Shown piece by piece: positions 23,701-24,705 of a stretch of 24,705 nt of DNA (within the stretch, counting starts at the first letter, position 1; every line of letters starts with the position of its first letter). The stretch comes from UBA4717 sp002404395 (lineage in GTDB: Bacteria; Bacillota; Clostridia; Oscillospirales; CAG-272): positions 1 to 24,705 of the forward strand of contig CALFNW010000169.1 of the NCBI GenBank assembly GCA_937902275.1. Direction: 5' to 3'. The notes below the pieces were generated by a model. The model did not search any database. It was given only the letters and a program-made list of their open reading frames with translations, and was not told the origin of the DNA. The position numbers were made by a program, and so were the translations under genes.

Positions 23701-24705
23701 ATGGGAAAGCGACCGACGGCACAAGAGCTTATATCAGCCTTCCGTACGCCGATTACAACCTTACCGAAACCAAATACATGAAGCTCGGATACCGCACAAA
23801 TATCGACGTTGACAACAAACTCGACGTGAATCCGATACCGGTAAAATCCTATCGCAGGCTCTGGGGCTTCCCCTCGCTTTCTTCCACGCTCTCCGACGGA
23901 AAATGGCACTCGGTAACGATCGACCTTTCTTCCATCGTTCTGAAAGCGGGAGGCGGTGAAAACATTGTAATACCGCCTGATGCCGAGGGAAGCGATGCCG
24001 AAAAGCAGGCAATTTACTACAAAGCAAACTTTGACGGCGTAATGAGACAGCTTTGCATAAAGCCGTTTGACGGTCAAAACTCGCCGACGCTTGCAGATAA
24101 CAGCTACCTTGATATAAGCTATGTAGCTTTCTTTGACTCATATGAGGAAGCGCTCGGCTATGAATTTGACTCTCCCGAAGCACGCGGATCGGTAAAGGCA
24201 ACACTTGCGGTCGGTGAAGGCGGCTCGCTTTCCGGACGTATTACCGACAAAGAGATCAAGGTGCTGAGCGGCGAGACGCTCTCATTCACGGCGGTACCGG
24301 CAGACGGCTATCAGATTGACGGCTGGTATAACGTAACAAACGGACAGAACATATTGCTTTCGCGCGAGCTTACGTATGCGTATACCTTTGAATCGGATAC
24401 CGAACTTGAAGTCCGCTTCTATGATGAAGCGGTAAGCATCCTCCAAAAGCTTGTGGTGATTCATGACGCAGAAAATATCGGATATGTTACCGCAAACGGA
24501 CTTGAAGTTGATGAGGGCGGCAACAGTTACTACAGCTCATACAAGACGGTCGAGCTTAAAGCCTTTGCAAAAGATGAGACCAAGCACTATCCGGCATATT
24601 GGCACAGACTTTCGGATCACGTGGCATTCATGGGAGTCGGAGATACACTCGAAGCATATCCGCTCGGAAATCAGATCTGCTATGAACCGGTATACGGAAA
24701 AATTT
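18705..24705 (+). CDS. Giant secreted GH3 beta-glucan exohydrolase with CBM6 and modular tail (3' partial)
   Basis: The frame is open for 2000 codons to the window end without a stop. A signal peptide (residues 1-29, cleavage after TYA) is followed by an ExoP-like GH3 unit (about 36-665) closely similar to the preceding gene, with GTDSVHG, WGRTYEGYS, nucleophile D322 in GFVVGDY, and GEDPYAE. A CBM6-like module follows at about 678-815 (TGGWQTWQSFESLV, ELYSNESGCNVNTMQFEL). Then four related beta-sandwich modules end near residues 1002, 1270, 1551 and 1822, separated by InlB/Listeria-Bacteroides-type repeats (VTYKASGETLGYKTF, VTYLVDGAKYQVDTV, AGWYNG). Divergent InlB-like units run from about 1829 to the edge. 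AAAGGA lies 10 bases before the ATG. No SLH is visible yet; it may lie beyond the edge. The 51-base gap to the first GH3 gene has no terminator. Confidence 0.92.
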   Translation, partial: MKSKVFRQISVILSLLMIFGSFAPILTYADTSSSAYEYPYLDPSLSADDRARDLLSRMSVEEKIAQCIQGERKIITASNISQYQVGSILSGGGSTPGKNTPSDWRSMMDAYQSAMESTRWNIPIIYGTDSVHGNNNLKNSTIFPHNIGLGATGNETLVEKIGRATAIETAATGVYWAFGPCTATPQNIRWGRTYEGYSENVALAAKLAAAYVRGLQGETESEYKNADTIAGSIKHFALEGNADNGKNQGNVTLPSDYMTNEEYIQNTLLPALEPYKAAVDAGALTVMASFNRINELPMHENYFMLTDILKGRLGFKGFVVGDYNAHVYATGVEAHTEKYADCKLTADEIKTEFAALDSITKKHIACFNAGLDMFMSAGQELSFVEDSQKSLKAGYDAGLITNSRLDDAVYRILRVKFLLGIFDERRKTSEENTALDSKIRSAEHLDIARQAVRESLVLLKNEDDIVGSLADAKKLFVCGRSADDIGLQCGGWTISWQGSAGATTAGTTILEGLEKHKGAGQEIVYSKFGTGSVGCDVAIAVIGEDPYAEMYGDADEKKLRLSKADGQCLNTLRAENPDIPIVVVLVSGRPMLLGGYYNEIKGLVAAWLPGSEGDGVGEVLLDKNYDFTGKLPIDWPRNYAGIDNTPRLGENTDEDNLWQFGYGLKKGEVSQSFTVDEDIPSYATALPGSLKLWNDSISRTSLVKGESCSDTDGGTSVGYFDRGEALKYVVNVTKGGYYKVTLRAASNSGSQDGIDRVLLRDRDQNKLCGFNVAKTGGWQTWQSFESLVRLTPGEQILELYSNESGCNVNTMQFELVKEIADNGSRVYVKQSVSAAPSEKLSGVGFETAYNENESSTVIKNNDAFITNTDSYISIALDTPADYKYIKLGITADAKGVNPDGNCEFSVVSTCGNGTGSAIFGGAKLTLAADGEYSEVFIDLTKLTQSNIPDIDFTDCLYADTVSELRIYPFSTGKTVGAGASVAITYAAAFDSAEAAEAFSYTPSSNEYFVVTYKASGETLGYKTFKSGSKLTFPENVPIPAGYVLAGWNLTEDTHVTSDMTAEANIMRAACDAIITADKLNISASDGIYANGTVTDASAPGGSFRHFATTARTSSENTALTLNLASLPDDFNIKDSHVIRIDMRSNVQNWNVSDINLAVPYKDDQTVYNTAKLWGATPEYDNSGEWYSFILDLESAGWTGGSRGSEGSYKSIAKLSDSWWDGVQETKPNSFVFKPYYNASENKQMDIANGDFFDIARITFFANEAAAKAYIFSPSDLGKHRVEYVANGSVICTQYYDDGELLSYPSDINIPGYIVDSYDTESNIAVTSDLKIIVTLRKAVASFMYMLDSDDSTIEISASSSAFTDKGYVADSLGIFDRVRRFEGKAYTKNNNDATITLRFNDGFFPDDFDIKKSYSVKLGIRASSAQSMTATDMTVFIPYYFDTETIDSGARLWGYSANHGNTGTWDSITYDLSQNTDPIGGQYGQSGSWANLKKPIDSTSFWGNISGDNPKSFHIKPYYIKNTSSSVSEGDYFEIAYIAFFDSPEAANAFEPDIYNDSSYTVTYLVDGAKYQVDTVKAGSALVYPDAPSKPGLRFAGWYNGDVLVSEGTKVTGSLTLNAVFAENTVPKVIFTSRDFTAYVPQTDTIKVSKVNDTVSEIGHAHFTYNGKATDGTRAYISLPYADYNLTETKYMKLGYRTNIDVDNKLDVNPIPVKSYRRLWGFPSLSSTLSDGKWHSVTIDLSSIVLKAGGGENIVIPPDAEGSDAEKQAIYYKANFDGVMRQLCIKPFDGQNSPTLADNSYLDISYVAFFDSYEEALGYEFDSPEARGSVKATLAVGEGGSLSGRITDKEIKVLSGETLSFTAVPADGYQIDGWYNVTNGQNILLSRELTYAYTFESDTELEVRFYDEAVSILQKLVVIHDAENIGYVTANGLEVDEGGNSYYSSYKTVELKAFAKDETKHYPAYWHRLSDHVAFMGVGDTLEAYPLGNQICYEPVYGKI
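21163..24180 (+). repeat. Four diverged beta-sandwich modules alternating with InlB-like repeats
   Basis: Modules at about 21163-21710, 21925-22515, 22715-23357 and 23580-24180 share a pattern. It runs (R/K)LWG, then a W.S...DL strand, then KP(Y/F), and a closing strand of the type YFEIAYIAFFDSPEAANAF. The closing strands are AITYAAAFDSAEAAEAF, FDIARITFFANEAAAKAY, FEIAYIAFFDSPEAANAF and LDISYVAFFDSYEEALGY. Module 1 is the most diverged. They resemble carbohydrate-binding jelly rolls, but I recognise no named CBM family. Confidence 0.75.

Overview
The window looks like a chromosomal segment of an uncultured gut- or rumen-type Clostridia (Bacillota), probably of the Oscillospirales/Christensenellales kind. 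The reasons are a T-box in front of valS, consensus sigma-A promoters, TTG and GTG starts with strong Shine-Dalgarno sites, a DUF1540 mini-protein, a DUF4367 anti-sigma factor and S-layer-homology (SLH) anchored glycosidases. The taxonomic placement is inference. I see no tRNA, rRNA, CRISPR array, transposase or phage gene.

Layout. (1) 1-3105: a complete transcription unit with promoter, valine T-box, valS and terminator. (2) 3129-4966, minus strand: a TTG-started sigma-70 family factor overlaps its DUF4367 anti-sigma factor, followed by a small secreted protein of unknown function. (3) 4967-5814: mostly non-coding, rich in inverted repeats, holding one clear small gene (DUF1540, 58 aa) on the minus strand. 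(4) 5815-8359, minus strand: a promoter, an apparently cytoplasmic right-handed beta-helix protein and a short ROK-type regulator whose sugar-kinase domain looks vestigial. (5) 8575-9936: a divergent but catalytically intact enolase with a perfect terminator. (6) 9958-11793, minus strand: an MsbA/BmrA-type ABC exporter half-transporter with a consensus promoter. (7) 11832-15121: a eukaryotic-type (GH13_8) glycogen branching enzyme in an operon with an Mbeg1/DUF2974-like alpha/beta hydrolase. (8) 15117-24705: an AraC regulator diverges from two tandem secreted ExoP-like GH3 beta-glucan exohydrolases. The first ends in three SLH domains. The second carries a CBM6 and a long tail of alternating beta-sandwich and InlB-like modules and runs off the window end, with 2000 codons visible and no stop.

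Together the right half suggests a glucan economy: surface GH3 enzymes release glucose from beta-glucans under AraC control, and a branching enzyme serves internal glycogen storage. The beta-helix/ROK operon may be a separate carbohydrate-linked unit. The most unusual items are the paired GH3 enzymes with divergent tails, the uncharacterised fourfold module in the giant protein, the eukaryotic-type branching enzyme operon, the structured leader before the DUF1540 gene, and the vestigial ROK regulator. No domain search could be run, so family names come from motifs read by eye.
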